Below are positions 1 through 11,913 of a stretch of DNA of 64,000 nucleotides, piece by piece. Within the stretch, counting starts at the first letter, position 1. Each line of letters opens with the position of its first letter. A program made the position numbers and the translations under genes. Source of the DNA: Branchiostoma lanceolatum (taxonomy: Eukaryota > Chordata > Leptocardii > Amphioxiformes > Branchiostomatidae); the NCBI RefSeq assembly GCF_035083965.1, contig NC_089722.1, positions 23,706,142 to 23,770,141 on the forward strand, read 5' to 3'. The notes below the pieces were generated by a model. That model did not search any database. It saw only the letters and a program-made list of their open reading frames with translations, and was not told the origin of the DNA.

Positions 1-126
1 GCTGACAGGATGATCAGTAGAAAATTGCACTACTGACAGGACGATCCTGTCAGCAGTAGAAAAAATGCACTGCTGACAGGATGATCCAATTCTTTCTACT
101 GCTGACAGGATCATCCTGTCAGTAGG
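1..126. repeat. Short palindromic tandem repeat at window edge
   Basis: Units of about 40 bases recur, each built on the palindrome CTGACAGGA-NNN-TCCTGTCAG joined by an AGTAGAAAA-TGCACT linker. Two complete palindromes are visible, near 33-53 and near 103-123, with further half units. The array continues off the left edge, so its true size is unknown. It may be the end of a foldback transposon or a small satellite. Confidence 0.7.
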
Positions 127-1922
127 TAGCCACTTCCTTATTTATGCATTTCGCGTGACGAGTTTTACGTTAATCTTACGATTTTCGGCACTATCGTAAC
201 TCTTTGGTCATAGTTACAGGAAGCGGAATTTCTTGTTTTTTTTCCTGGGTACAGACCAAAATCAATGCGCGCGCGGACGTCATCCATAAAAATTACTTGG
301 TGCAGCCTTATCATAATACCAGTAGTGTTGCGTATTAAAAGAGCCCCAACGAGTAGACACTGAGGTCCACAAGTGGAACTACTATAAACGCTAGCTAGAG
401 CAAAGAACGATCCATTTCGTGTGTGATTTAACAACTCATGTATCTATACTGATTGGTCATTTAGAGTAACGCGACTAACGGCGCAGCTGTCAATCAAAGA
501 CATCAAAGCCCCCGTGCTAGATCCCATTCTGTGTACTCGCGCCCCCTTTGAGTTTATCATAGAAGTGCAAACATTACGTCAATTGTAAAGAATGTCTCTC
601 TAGTTAGCAACCATGCTGTTCAAGGTTGTCGGCAAAACTCTCATTGAATGAATACGTAGACGCCCGACTCGGGTATTTGGGCAGAAATGTAACATTGTTA
701 ATGATTGACCAGCATCATGCAACCTGCATACAACGAACGAAATCAGGCCACGTGTGACCTCATTTTATTGGTATGACGAAATTCACCGCTTTTTTTCGTG
801 AAGTTAGGGGGTAACGGTTGTTGCGTCATTTTCTCCATCCCTGGAACAAGTTTCTACCTTCTGGACCCTTCTATCAAGAAAAAAAGAGCTGTAAACCGAC
901 GTCAACTGGCATCGTTTAAACTCCAACAGGCCTGTTGGGTATAGGAGAGGTTTTGCACCAAGAGCTGTGCACAAAATAAAGCAACCCAGCGTGTTATCAA
1001 AGAAGTATTACTTACATGTGATAACATTTCATTTTAATATGAACTTGTAATATCAGTGTTCAGAATCCATCGGAGCTACATACATGAGATATGTATACAT
1101 GATATCAAGTTTGTGTGATGGAAATAGAACATTCAGACTATATTATCAATTGTAACGTTAGTTCAATGTGAATAATCTTGTTATTCGTCCCACATGGTGA
1201 AATATGTGGTAAAGTTTGAAGGTGTAGTCCCTGTCTCCTCAACTTTCTATTCCTTTTCACATGTACTTAGATCATCCAACCAAGAATCAAACTACAAAGA
1301 GAAGGCCTAGGCTTACATACAAACTACTTTCAAAGGAATGATTTTTTGGTGTATTATTCTTTGACATTTGGGACGATATCATTCAATCGTAAGGCCTAGG
1401 ATGTGTGTATCGAGGTATTTGTATCTCGCCCAGACTCCAGGGATCTCATTCTCAACCTTCGTTGGTAAAAGGAGTGTATGGCTGGAACTAACTACATGAA
1501 CTAGGATGACTAGTTGAGTACTTGGTTTCGCGCGCTCCATCCAATTACGCAAGGCTCCCAACCACGTCTTCCAGCAGGAAAGGGTTTGGCTACTTCAGAA
1601 CATTTACTTTGACTCATCTAAATAACGTAACGCGTCTGTAACGTTACAAGTAATTCGGCACAAACCGGTATACGCCAGTATGGGCCAGTAACGGTATACG
1701 CCCGTTTAACAAATGAAATACACAACCAGTTGAACAAGCGTCCAACCGACCTCAAGTGAACCTCATTAGGCGCATGTCATGTCATGGACCCAGAGGTGAA
1801 TAAACTTAGTATTCTACATTAATTTCTCCCTCATATTGATCATATTGACGCCAGGTATTGACAGGGCACGTGACAGGCACGAACAGGTACATACCAGGTG
1901 TGCTGTTAGGTCACGCATGGTG
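127..1922. other. Non-coding stretch left of the first gene
   Basis: No exon with a credible acceptor, donor and coding bias was found on either strand. Open frames here are below 90 codons and have no recognisable protein features. A short near-repeat of TATACGCC/GTATACGCC lies near 1667-1704. Confidence 0.5.
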
Positions 1923-1990
1923 CACGTGATTGCGTAAACTGCCGAGGAGTCCCTGAGCGACTGTTTCCTATAATAGTCTAGACTACGTCA
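1923..1990 (+). promoter_or_regulatory. Probable core promoter of the first PPxY gene
   Basis: A TATA-like CTATAATAG at 1968-1976 lies about 200 bases before the ATG at 2173. A CACGTG E-box at 1923 and a TTGCGTAA C/EBP-like site at 1930 sit just upstream. A CRE-like TACGTCA is at 1984-1990. The paralogue at 9164 has its TATA box at nearly the same distance, which supports the reading. The start site is inferred. Confidence 0.4.
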
Positions 1991-2172
1991 GAGGTTACCA
2001 CCAAATAAGGAGGTGTTCCGCAGGGCATTGCCACTTAGCAAGAAACAGCGCCGGAAATCGAAAAGTCTCTGACGTTCGCCTAGACACACTCGCCTCGGCA
2101 GGACCGTAGGAGGCTTCGTGAGACAAGAGGGGAGTTTCAACACAGTCTACAAGACTCTACAACTCTACAGAT

Positions 2173-5100
2173 ATGAATGTGATGATTCCTCCCGACGCGA
2201 CTCGTAGGACAGGCGGCCGATGTGTGAAGACTCTACGGTGGATCGGCTGCCTGATCGCGCTTGTGGGGATCATGATATCGGTGGCCGTAGTTATCATGAC
2301 GGGGATGCACAGCGAGCAGGGGATACGCTTTCCGGGAGAGGGACTCCTTCTACTGTTTGTCGGAGTGACACTAGTTTTACTGAGTCTGTGTTACACGACG
2401 TACTCTCACGGTACAAGGCGACAGGGGGTCAGTCGACAGAACTCGGTGCTGAATACGAACATGGACCAACCACCCTCGTACTGGGAAGTCTGTGATTTAA
2501 GGTGAGCACACTGGATCCCGTGTTTATCATATGTCCTATCTGTTTGTGATGTTACTATATACAGATAGCTGCAGTTTGTGTGACCGGATCAAAAGGATTT
2601 ATTTCAGTTGGGTCCCATGTGAAGCTAGGAAGGTCCGCTAACACGTTAATGATAACACGGTTTTATAATCTGTACATGTATTAACGTTATATGCCAAAAC
2701 TGTTAGTGCTCGGCTTAAAGTTAATGTTACTTAAACAGGCTAAAGCCATGAAAGCAGGGGTATATTTATTACATCTACGGTTTACGTATTAACTTGGTCT
2801 TTTGCTGTCACCAGCATGACAAAGCATGAAGAGGTACCAGCCTACTACCAGGTAAAACCACAAACTCGGAAGTTTCGCCTGGTTGGCGTGGGCATGGGCA
2901 TTTCTTACGTTGTCGCATTTCCCCCAGCTTTAACTTCCGCCTCGCGATGTTTGTGCCTGAGTCATAGTCTGGGGTCTTCCATGCATGAAACTGAAAGAAT
3001 AACGCCACCGTTGCGGAATGTCTTCCTGGTTAAATGTTTTAAACGTCCACTTGTTACCTTACTAGACAGAAATATTGTCATGATCACCCCATCTCAACCT
3101 GTGTGCGGACCCCAGTGCGTGTCACCGTGTGTGTGTTTTCACGCTTACACCTGTCGGGACATGCACTATTTGCAAAGGGACGGTGTTGTTTTTGCCTTCG
3201 GTCAGCCTTCTTAGAGAAATGTGCGGTATCCAGCAGACGTATCAACAGCACACCTTTAGAAACAGGTACGTCGTGTCTACGTGAGTACGCACCTGTCCGC
3301 GATGTCGCTAGATTTAATCTCGGCTCAGTGAATACTAGTATGTGACTGACGTCAAAGTTGTGTTTAAAAAAGTGCCCGAAGCGACTAAAACACCCACAGA
3401 CCACAACTGCTATATTTACCCATGGTTGCGTGATATGCCAGACTCTTTCTTATCTGAGTCCCATTCACGTCCTTCCAAGCGTTAACACCAGCTCAGAGTG
3501 GTGCATTGAACGTAGCACTTAGTATGTATATTCTAACAGCCATTTATTAGCTGTTCTATTGTGAAGAAGAGTGTCACTTGGGACATACTTCACTCCACTC
3601 TCTCTTTTCTGTGTTGCCGCGACAGACGGTTTTCCTTGGTGCTACGCAAATGCGCTGCGTAGTATGTATAGACTACTGAGAAGGGCCAACCAAACAATAC
3701 GAAGTAAAATCTCTTGGAATTTTTGCTTTGTCATGAAATCGACTGTGTTCACGCTTGTTATGGTTTACTACGCACTATTTTTGGATTGATATCTGTGTGA
3801 GACAGGCAGGTGTGCAAACCGAGGCCACATGTTGTTTTTAACGCTGTCCGTCATACCTTGGATGATTGGATCGATATAATATGTGTCCAGTCGAGGGTAT
3901 AAAACATTGACCAAAGGTCCTTTTAGAGCAGCCAGCAGCGTGGTTCCCTCATTATCAACTGGACAATTATATTTCATTAGCCCGTTTAATGCCCCCCTTG
4001 TCATACACGCGTTTTCTACAGTTTATCATCATCATCTTGTCGAGGTAGTTTATACACAAAACTATAAACATTCTAAAAGTTGTTTTTGTTTTAAAACAGG
4101 CCAGCTAAACCGGGATATGGCATAATTATAGATCGTCCTTATTTCACTACTCGTCTCCCCTTACTTGGAAGTGTATCATCCAGCAACAACAAATGAGGTG
4201 GCTGTTTCAAAGTAATAAGGATTAAATGTAAAAAGGAACAAAAACTTAGCCTCCGATGCAGACTCAACCCGGCTGTTACCGTGTGGGTTGGCTGGACAAA
4301 AAAATGACAAAGTAGAAAGCCCGACAAAAACGCATAGAAACACGTCAAAAACCAGCCGAAACCCCCTCCTCTGCTTGGAAAGTACTGTCAAGTTGAGTTA
4401 TCGGCCAGGGATAGAGTTCACGTGGAGCATGGGTGACTGCGGGCTGGGACTAAGGCAAACACCGCACGTCTACATACTGCACGGAACGTCTCGCGTTAAC
4501 TTACATCTTATCAAATCAAATTGAAACGGAAACGTTATATATTTCTATCTTATTATTCACATATATTTTGAGTGGATTGGGGACGGGGTACAAGCAGTAA
4601 TTACTTAACGAGGCTCTCTCCTTTTACATACAAAAATAAGATCATAGGTAATAACAAATATTAAAACGGTAACGTTATATCACGTCTGATTACAAAAGCA
4701 CGAACGTGATATAACAGTTAAGCTGTTCTCGTGTTTCTAAATGAAAAATGATCCACCACTCAGCTCACTCACTCATGCTATAAAAATAAGGGCCATCCAA
4801 CCTACTTTAAGGTTATTGATCGGTTTATTATATCATTAATAACATATATATTCGTGATGCTTGTGTTATTCCCCTGGCAACGCCACCATTATCGAATTGT
4901 GGAGTCGCACGTACGTTTGCACGCAAAATTCTGCCGTTGTCGCAATGTTATGCAGCCTACGAGAATGCCAAGGTCCGTTTGCAGGGATAGTAATATCTGA
5001 TCTAGATACAACCAGCTCAGTGTAGAGAAAATTCCATTTAATGAACTATGATGGTGGGGCTGTATAGTGTAAAGGTACATGACTTGTCTGCCTCTCCCGT

Positions 5101-6254
5101 GTAGGAACGATACCCGTACTATGTCACCATGTCCTAGCAATAACATTCCTCACACATGTACACACGTACGTTTTGGCGTGGCTTCCCCCGGTTAAATCAA
5201 CGAGCAGCCATGACAGCCGCAACTTCTCAATTTCCACACGGCAGTACTGAGAAGTAATAGTTCAAGGATGGGCGGGCTCGTTTATGTGGATATATCAGAG
5301 TCCCGCCTCCCACGGAGCTTGTTGGCATCCCGAGGGCGTAATGGGTTGGGGGGCTGTATGTACTAGCACTTGTTAGCCTGTCCCTCGTAGTCGAACGACA
5401 CTATGTCACCGTGCCCTAGCGTTCACATTCCTCACACGTCCACATGTCGGTACGTTTTGGCGTGGCTTCCCCCGGTTTGATTAACGAGCGGCCAAGACAG
5501 CCAGGCTCAACTGCTCACCTTGACAATCTCCCAACGTGTCGGAACGCACGTCAGCACATGAAAAGGTGGCAAGTTTAACTGCTGTATAGCTCAGATTTTG
5601 TTTTAGTGGTGTCAAGTAAAGTATTTCTTTCCATCATTCCTTTTATCAACTTTTCATACAAAAACATAGACACGCATTGTACATACAAAACTACAACACA
5701 GAAAAATAAGAACCAGAAAAAGGGACACTTTGATACAAATTGAAGTCTCTCGGTTCAAGTCTTTAATAAGATTCGTCATTGAGAAAGGACGTTGAGATGT
5801 TGGTCCTACATGCATATTTGATAACCTTTCAATCTTACCGATTCGTATCGCGCTTTTAGATCGACAAAATTCATTATAGAAAGTGTGTAATATACAATGT
5901 ATGTTATAGCTATATTCCATAGTGAACAGTTGACATTTTTTTCTTACCCAGCTTTTACTACTTTCCGTCAGGTTTAGGTCAGCTTTAACGGAGATAGTTC
6001 GCATTGCCTTGAATTGAAAACAAGCAGAAGACAAGCAGTCCTCATTGTTGAGATTTAATCCTGTGTTTTTTTATTTCCTGTGCAGTTACGACAACCCCGT
6101 CATGGCGCCAACCGTGATTACAGAAGGCGGCGTCATCATCGTTCCCACCAGCAGACTCAGGAGCATCTCTGAAGGTGTCGTCATCGACGTGGACTCCTTA
6201 CAGGAAGAACCAGACGAACCCTTACCGAAGTACGAAGACGTCGTGGGCAGGTGA
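2173..6254 (+). CDS. Two-pass membrane protein with PPxY tail (first tandem copy)
   Basis: Two exons, 2173-2501 and 6086-6254, joined in phase 2 by donor AG|GTGAGC and acceptor TTTCCTGTGCAG|T, give a 165-residue protein. Residues about 23-45 (WIGCLIALVGIMISVAVVIM) and about 57-77 (LLLLFVGVTLVLLSLCY) are membrane helices with a short loop between. The tail carries PPSYWEV at the end of exon 1 and an acidic stretch ending in LPKYEDVV. PPxY motifs bind WW domains, typically of NEDD4-family ubiquitin ligases, so an adaptor or trafficking role is likely but inferred. The architecture recalls vertebrate two-helix PPxY proteins such as TMEM139, but I cannot assign orthology. The ATG is the first in a frame open upstream of helix 1. 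A paralogue with the same intron position lies at 9164-11913. Confidence 0.8.
5049..5515. repeat. Direct duplication inside the first gene's intron
   Basis: Two diverged copies of a block of about 165 bases, near 5049-5213 and 5345-5510, share ATGTCACC, TCACATTCCTCACAC and a long block around ACGTTTTGGCGTGGCTTCCC. It lies in the 3.6-kb intron 2502-6085, which otherwise holds only short non-coding frames. It may be a duplicated element end or a local duplication. Confidence 0.6.
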
Positions 6255-6767
6255 CAGAACTCACGACAGGATAAAACGTATTAATATATACATGTCTGAA
6301 GGAGCTGTCACTGATGAGAACTGCACAAAACTGCTGCACATGCATTTGAGCATGATGTACGGACTTGACCCACCAATGCCTTGGACTGCACTTCAAGACA
6401 AGGCCGCAGTGGTTCGCTATTGAGCAGTGCTGAACACGGACCAAATCTGTACAATCTAACTGTAAAGTTGAACTGGAAACATCATCAGCACCAAAACTTT
6501 ACTTTACCTGCTCCGCTTGGATGATGAATAAGTGATTGAGTGCTCAAGGAATCTAAGACATTCCGCTGAAGATGTAGATTGAAGTGGCTAACTATTTTCT
6601 ATATTTGCAAAGGACATGTATTATTTAACTATTTTATTTATTTGGTTTTCGCCTAAAGCGTACGTAATTAGGAAACGACAAGGAATCTGTATTTTTGTCT
6701 GACTATGCAACTATGTTAGTTCCAATACTGAATCTTAAATTTCATTTGTGTTGGTAGATGTCATTCT

Positions 6768-6868
6768 GAATCAAAGTTGGGCTGCAATTGCCAACACAAA
6801 AATTGGCCTGGACTTACCAACTTTTTGTGTTGGCAATTAATTTCAGTTCAACTTTGTTTCTGAATCAT
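6768..6868. repeat. Foldback hairpin in the 3' region of the first gene
   Basis: The left arm (GAATCAAAGTTGGGCTGCAA then TTGCCAACACAAAAA) is mirrored by TTTTTGTGTTGGCAATTAAT and CAACTTTGTTTCTGAATC. The loop is about 20 bases. It falls between the stop at 6254 and the poly(A) signal at 7043, so it may be transcribed in the 3' UTR. It is probably a small MITE. Confidence 0.65.
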
Positions 6869-7042
6869 AATTGTTCACCAATACGTGCCAATCGAAACGT
6901 CGGTATTTATGAATTACTTGTCATCGGTAGCTCAACTGTATGAAACAGACCATGCAGTTATACATGTCATGATGGTACATTCTAATCATTTGTGACCAAA
7001 TGGAATTTGGAGGTTGTATAGTAATGCATTTATTATTTTTGT

Positions 7043-7048
7043 AATAAA
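7043..7048 (+). terminator. Poly(A) signal, first PPxY gene
   Basis: This is an AATAAA hexamer about 790 bases after the stop codon at 6254. No earlier canonical AATAAA was noticed after the stop, so it is the likely cleavage signal for this transcript. Confidence 0.4.
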
Positions 7049-7069
7049 AAAGAAGAAAGAATATCTATA

Positions 7070-8369
7070 ATAATCAACACGACATCACATCAATTTCTTG
7101 GTTTTTCTGAATTACTTTTCAAACGATCTAAACATTGTGATAATCACACTATGCGTGGGGAAGTAAAGCATACTAGTTGCAAAGAAAGAATACAACTTTT
7201 GTTACTCTCTCTCTCTGTTTCTGTATTTGTTATCTAAAGATCGATCAAGTAATTGAAAAATGACGTGATCATATTTGTTTACACGCGGAACACAAATCAC
7301 ATCATTGTACATGTTGAAGAGGTGACCAGCATGAATAAATCAGTTATACATTGAGACATACCCCTTGCTGCCAACCAGATGAAACAGAAAAACAAAATAC
7401 TGAATGGAAGTGATGATCGCCAACTCCAGACAGATGCTGTGACGGAAGATCTTAGCGTTGTCTGGCTGCTGCGTTTTTTAGGCACACTAGTCAGATAAAC
7501 GAGGCAGTCAGCTAAACAATGTTACAGCCTTCCAATATCTGCTTGGAAATTAGGAAACATGACTATAGATAGAACAATTGTAACGATAATTCCTTCAAAC
7601 ATTTAGCTGGGGAATGGGTGAATATTCGAACAGAATACATTGATATCTGTTTAACAGCGCACTTCACAATGTACATACATATGCATACAGACAGTACTAC
7701 TAGTATTTACGAGGACCAGCTAGAGTACAAGCACAAACAGTATAAAATGCATATGCTTCTGCAATGCATTCTTTATTACTTTTCGCAGTTTGACACAGGT
7801 CAAAACGACTTATAAAAGGAGGCCCGCCGAATATCTATCGTTGATAAACCGTTCTAGAGAACGTTGACCTCAGCGGTGGCTCTTTGCCAGTCATAATACA
7901 TAGCTGTGAGACGCCTGATCCCACCAGAGACTCTTGGCTCACAAATACGTGTACAAGATTAGGCTATCAGATGTTTGACATACCGCGAAGTGTATAAGGG
8001 ACGATGTACCGCAACTGCAACGTTTAAAGCGTATCTGCCTTGTCATGATCGCTCCAATCCAACGTGATCTTATTATATGACGTTTTTGGTAGTGATTGCC
8101 TCTCTCGAAGTCTGCCAATTTCCCAGGTCCCATATGGCGTAGGACAACCAGACGGCTGCGGTCGTCTGAGCCAGCATAACTACTAACGTTAATAATCTCT
8201 AGTCAGATCTTTTCTTGGCAGAATAGAGCCAAGACAATATCCATGGGCCAGCGGGGATCTGTGGCATTTTTTTCTTTCAGAAACTTGTTTCTGAAATGCC
8301 CAGTGCATCTGAACTACCCAGTGCTCCGGAAATTGGGAGCTAGAGAAACGTTACGATTTTGCCTCCCTA
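7070..8369. other. Intergenic stretch between the tandem genes
   Basis: No gene is supported. A single MITE terminus matching ATCTGCTTGGARATTA lies near 7540. A possible minus-strand exon around 7370-7460 was considered and rejected. The rest is ordinary AT-rich sequence. Confidence 0.4.
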
Positions 8370-8557
8370 CATCTGCTTGGAGATTACATCATAACCAGTA
8401 CTTTCGGTCGGTGACCACCACAACTTTTAATCTCCAAGCAGATCCTACGGTGGCAGGGGGCGGTATCCATTGGCCAAACAGTAGGGGCCCTATGGATACT
8501 GTGTATGTTTGGCTAGTAGATACTGTCCCTGCCACAGTAGCATCTGCTTGGAGATTA
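8370..8557. mobile_element. MITE with TAATCTCCAAGCAGAT ends
   Basis: The element at 8428-8557 begins TAATCTCCAAGCAGATCC and ends with the complement CATCTGCTTGGAGATTA. An inner inverted pair (CCATTGGCCAAACAGTA against the ATCCATAGG side) makes much of it foldback. A further right-hand terminus at 8370-8386 shows that a second, partial copy abuts it. It has no coding capacity. The family also occurs at 9998-10243 and 45899-46107, where target-site duplications can be seen. An open frame at 8243-8716 is an artefact of this element. Confidence 0.75.
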
Positions 8558-8950
8558 CCCAGCATACTAAATGTATGTAAGGTGTTTGCCAACTTTATTC
8601 GTGATTACTGGTCATGCCACGTACACAGTGTACACGTGAAACCAGTGCGAGTAGAAAAATTCACAGATATGCAACGCTGGTCAAAACGGACGCTACTTGA
8701 CCTTGTCCTAACCTAACGTTAAGTGACCTTGTGATAGTTGGGGTCGAGACCGTTTAATCTATTATTTATGAAATTCCTGTCGAAAGGTATTCTTCCGTCT
8801 AACCCACGAGGGTTTTTATTGTGGAACAGTAAAGTTATCAAAGCACTTCACAGAGAGTGAAATAAAATCACGTTCGCTATGTTGCAGTGGGTTTGTTATC
8901 CTGGAATCCAGCACACGTGCAGGTCTACACGTTCACTTATCGGCAACAGG

Positions 8951-8972
8951 TGACGTCATTTGCACATATAAG
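8951..8972 (+). promoter_or_regulatory. CRE plus TATA promoter of the second PPxY gene
   Basis: A perfect palindromic cAMP-response element TGACGTCA (8951-8958) lies 7 bases before ATATAAG (8966-8972). The ATG at 9164 is about 195 bases downstream, almost the same spacing as in the first copy. CRE next to TATA is a classic arrangement for CREB/ATF control. That this element is active is inferred. Confidence 0.5.
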
Positions 8973-9163
8973 GAAAGTCCCAACTCGAGGCTTGTCCCAA
9001 ACAAAGCGGAAACTAGAGAAGGCTAAACTCGAAGCACGCTTTGTCCAGTGATTCGCTCGCCCTGAACTTGGCACTGGCGTGAGTTTCCTGTAGACAGTGA
9101 TATATAGTGACGAGTGTTGAGTGGTCAGGAGGACACTACGACGGAGGAACCAGCGGTTGGGCC

Positions 9164-11913
9164 ATGTTCGCAGCACCTTTAACCGCCGGTGAGGCTGGGC
9201 AGGGCATGCCGACCCAGCGCCAGTGGAACGCCGTACTAAGACTCTTCGGGGCTATGATAGCCATCACCGGGGTAGCTGTGGCGCTAGCCGTCATGGTCAT
9301 GGCGACCAAGGGCGAGGAAGCCAACCGTTTTCCCTGGGAGGGCGTTCTGTTGTTCTCGGTGGGACTTATCATGGTGTTGTTCAGTTTGTACTACACGGAT
9401 CCGGAAGGGGGAGGGCGGAGGACATCGTGTGTCGTCCGGAGAGAGTCTGACATGATGGTTGACCAACCCCCCGCGTACTGGGAAGTCTGTGATCTTAGGT
9501 GAGTTCTTGGTGATTTCTCGTCGTTAAGGAAGCTTTCTATCGCCTTTAAGATGTCGGCGTCACGGGCCTAAGACAGGTGTTTGATCTGGGTGTTTTTATT
9601 TACTCAGGGATGTCCTCAAATCTGGGTGTAACATCCTTTGTTGTCGTGCATGTTTTTTTTAGATGTCTGAGATGTGTAATGTTTGCAAGTGGTTAACGTT
9701 CAGTGCATACGTTAGATGTAGAAAGTATTACTTCTACCGCCTTGTTTTTAGCCTGAGGCACACGATCTCTCGCTGTCAGGGGCTAAATATTGGCGCGCTC
9801 CAGTCGGGCGGGCCGCTTGTCAGGCTACCTGGCCTTCTTCTAGCTTCTAGTATGTTCCGCGACCTTGACCGCAATGCTAAATGCCTTTTACAATAACGTT
9901 ATATTTGTAAGCCTTGCTGATATCTCCTTATGAAATATCAAACCTGGTATGTTTCAGGAATGTATGCCTATGACAAAGGCCGGATATGGTGTACCATTAA
10001 TCTCCAAGCAGATCTATAGGTTGCATAAAGACCGTATCAAACTGGCAGAGGAAGTACGTTTCGCACGCCTGTGCGGACAGAGAGTAATAAACTCACTTAC
10101 ACAAGCACAGTTTGATTAGGTAACAATTAGATGTTAATAGCCTTTGTTCAGACCGACTTGTTCCAGACCTTAGATTGCATTACAAGCTCCTTCTTCCAGT
10201 TGGATACGGTCTTTGCAATCTATTGGGTCTGGTTGGAGACTAGTGTACGATCACAAACATGTTTTCTGTCCGTGTTTACAAAAGGCACGGTATGACCTTT
10301 GACCCAATTTACACTGGTTCCGCCTGGGTTCGAGTGTTCCGCCGCGTGCTCTGGACTATTCCATCCAAGACATTTGTGGGGGCGGGGTGATCGGAGTAGG
10401 ACAAAAGGGCAGTTGTCGATGTTTGGCATTTGGCAGTAAAACAGTGAAGATTCGCAAAAGACTACGGACGTGCATGGTTTTTGAGTGAAAGTGGTAATGA
10501 ACGGTTCGTCTAGACAGGGCCACCCACCCGAACCATAAATACGTCAAGTGGTAGTCATTGCCAAGGGAACGACCAAGAATAATCTTGAAGGGGGTGACAT
10601 GGCACAGGTTTTGGTAGACTAGTCTTTTAGTGTAAACAATGCACAGAAAACAAGAAGGATATGCGCTGTAATATGAGGAAGAAAATTGTATTTGAGAGGG
10701 CAGTTATTGCGCGAACTTCGAAGAGAGAAAAAATATATGATACATGTACACGAATCCCTCCCTCCATGATCAATTCTGGATCGCCCCTAACGTATCATTG
10801 CAACGTTCCGATATATTTATTTACGCGCGAAGCTGCACGTACGTCGCCAATGCGGCTGTGTCACGTGCCCGTTCAACCCTCAGCGGTTCACTTGAACTCG
10901 AAGGGCTGGCAACTCTCCAAGCAGATGTAACATGTTTGTAGCGACCTCGGCTTGTTTTGGACGCCGCAAAATGATTGAGGTTGAAAAGTTGAAGAGCATG
11001 ATACCTGAATTGTGAAACTAAAGATACGATTATGACAAATCTTGTAATAGATTGATTGAAGTGGCAGTAACGTTGCAATGCGTTCAATCAGGAAGTCTAC
11101 AACTACAAGGTTGTTCTTTACGCAGCCCGAATACGTAACCCTATCCTCTTTCAATATTTGCATTAAGTACAGTAAAAAGTGTCCAAGAGGAGTAATCATG
11201 CACATGGGACCGATAAAATCCGGTCTATGTGTACAGGTGGTCAATGTAGACAGGATTCTTAATACATGTACTTGGGTCATTTGGAAAATTATCTAAGGAC
11301 TGGGCGGTCCTTAACTCTACCAGGCTCCGCGGATCGCTGGGAAGATAGTAGAAAGTGGCCAAATAGCGTGAATAATATGTCAAGGGTAGTCTATTGACCT
11401 TCTTTCCATAGCGGACTACCCTTGGCTAGCCTGGATGTCAGACCCCCAAACTCTGAAATATCTATCGTGTGGGATAGATATCTTAGAGTTTGGGGGGTCT
11501 GGCATCCAGGCTAACCCTTGGCATACTATCCACGCTATTAGGCCAATTTCTACAATTTTCCCAGCGATCCGCGGAGCCTGGTAGAGGCTAGTCCTTATAA
11601 TGTAGAGCTGGTCACTTGTACAGGTCTAACTGTACTTCAATCTATTCCCATTTGCACACACAGCGATTCCCCTCCTGACTACATAGAACCGACGTCAGTG
11701 ACGTCAGGAAATGGCGAGATCGTGGTCACCATCACAAGAGTCAAGTCCACTCCGCCAGGAGCGGCCGCAGTCAACGTACACACCGCGGCGGTGAACATGA
11801 GGGAGCCATACCGACAACAAAGCGACGAGGAACCGGACGAGCCGCTACCGTCGTACGAAGATGTCGTGACGCTAGAAGAGAACGAAAGAAGGGAAAGAAC
11901 TTCCTCTGTATGA
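9164..11913 (+). CDS. Two-pass membrane protein with PPxY tail (second tandem copy)
   Basis: Exons 9164-9498 and 11664-11913 join in phase 2 (donor AG|GTGAGT, acceptor TTTGCACACACAG|C) to give 194 residues. Two helices (about residues 26-46, GAMIAITGVAVALAVMVM, and 57-75, VLLFSVGLIMVLFSLYY) precede a cytosolic-type tail. The tail has three PY-type motifs: PPAYWEVCDL, PPDYIEP and LPSYEDVV. The WEVCDL exon end and the EEPDEPLP-x-YEDVV block match the 2173-6254 gene, so the two are tandem duplicates. The extreme C-terminus TSSV fits a class I PDZ ligand. I start at the ATG at 9164 because the frame upstream lacks another ATG. MPTQRQW at 9209 is an alternative start. The likely role is WW-domain and ubiquitin-ligase recruitment at a membrane. 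No named orthologue is recognised. Confidence 0.8.
9998..10243. mobile_element. hAT-like MITE with 8-bp target duplication
   Basis: The left end TAATCTCCAAGCAGATC and right end GGTTGGAGACTAG are inverted. Subterminal blocks GCATAAAGACCGTATCAAACTGG and CCAGTTGGATACGGTCTTTGC also match inverted. TGTACCAT before and TGTACGAT after are an 8-bp target duplication with one change, the size used by hAT transposases. It has no coding capacity and lies in intron 9499-11663 of the second PPxY gene. Confidence 0.8.
11314..11590. mobile_element. Nested foldback element, probable MULE-type MITE
   Basis: The outer arms (CTCTACCAGGCTCCGCGG and CCGCGGAGCCTGGTAGAG) enclose a second, nearly perfect hairpin built on AGCCTGGATGTCAGACCCCC and its complement. 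GTCCTTA flanks both sides (11307-11313 and 11591-11597). A relative at 14524-14688 carries a clean 9-bp duplication, as in Mutator-like elements. It ends 73 bases before the splice acceptor of exon 2 of the second PPxY gene. Confidence 0.8.

Noticed and set aside
7370..7470. Possible minus-strand exon encoding a hydrophobic helix with a GTATGT donor
   Set aside because: Single short segment, weak acceptor, and no partner exon on the same strand within reach.
8243..8716. 157-codon open frame
   Set aside because: It spans MITE 8370-8557 and has no protein features or splice context.
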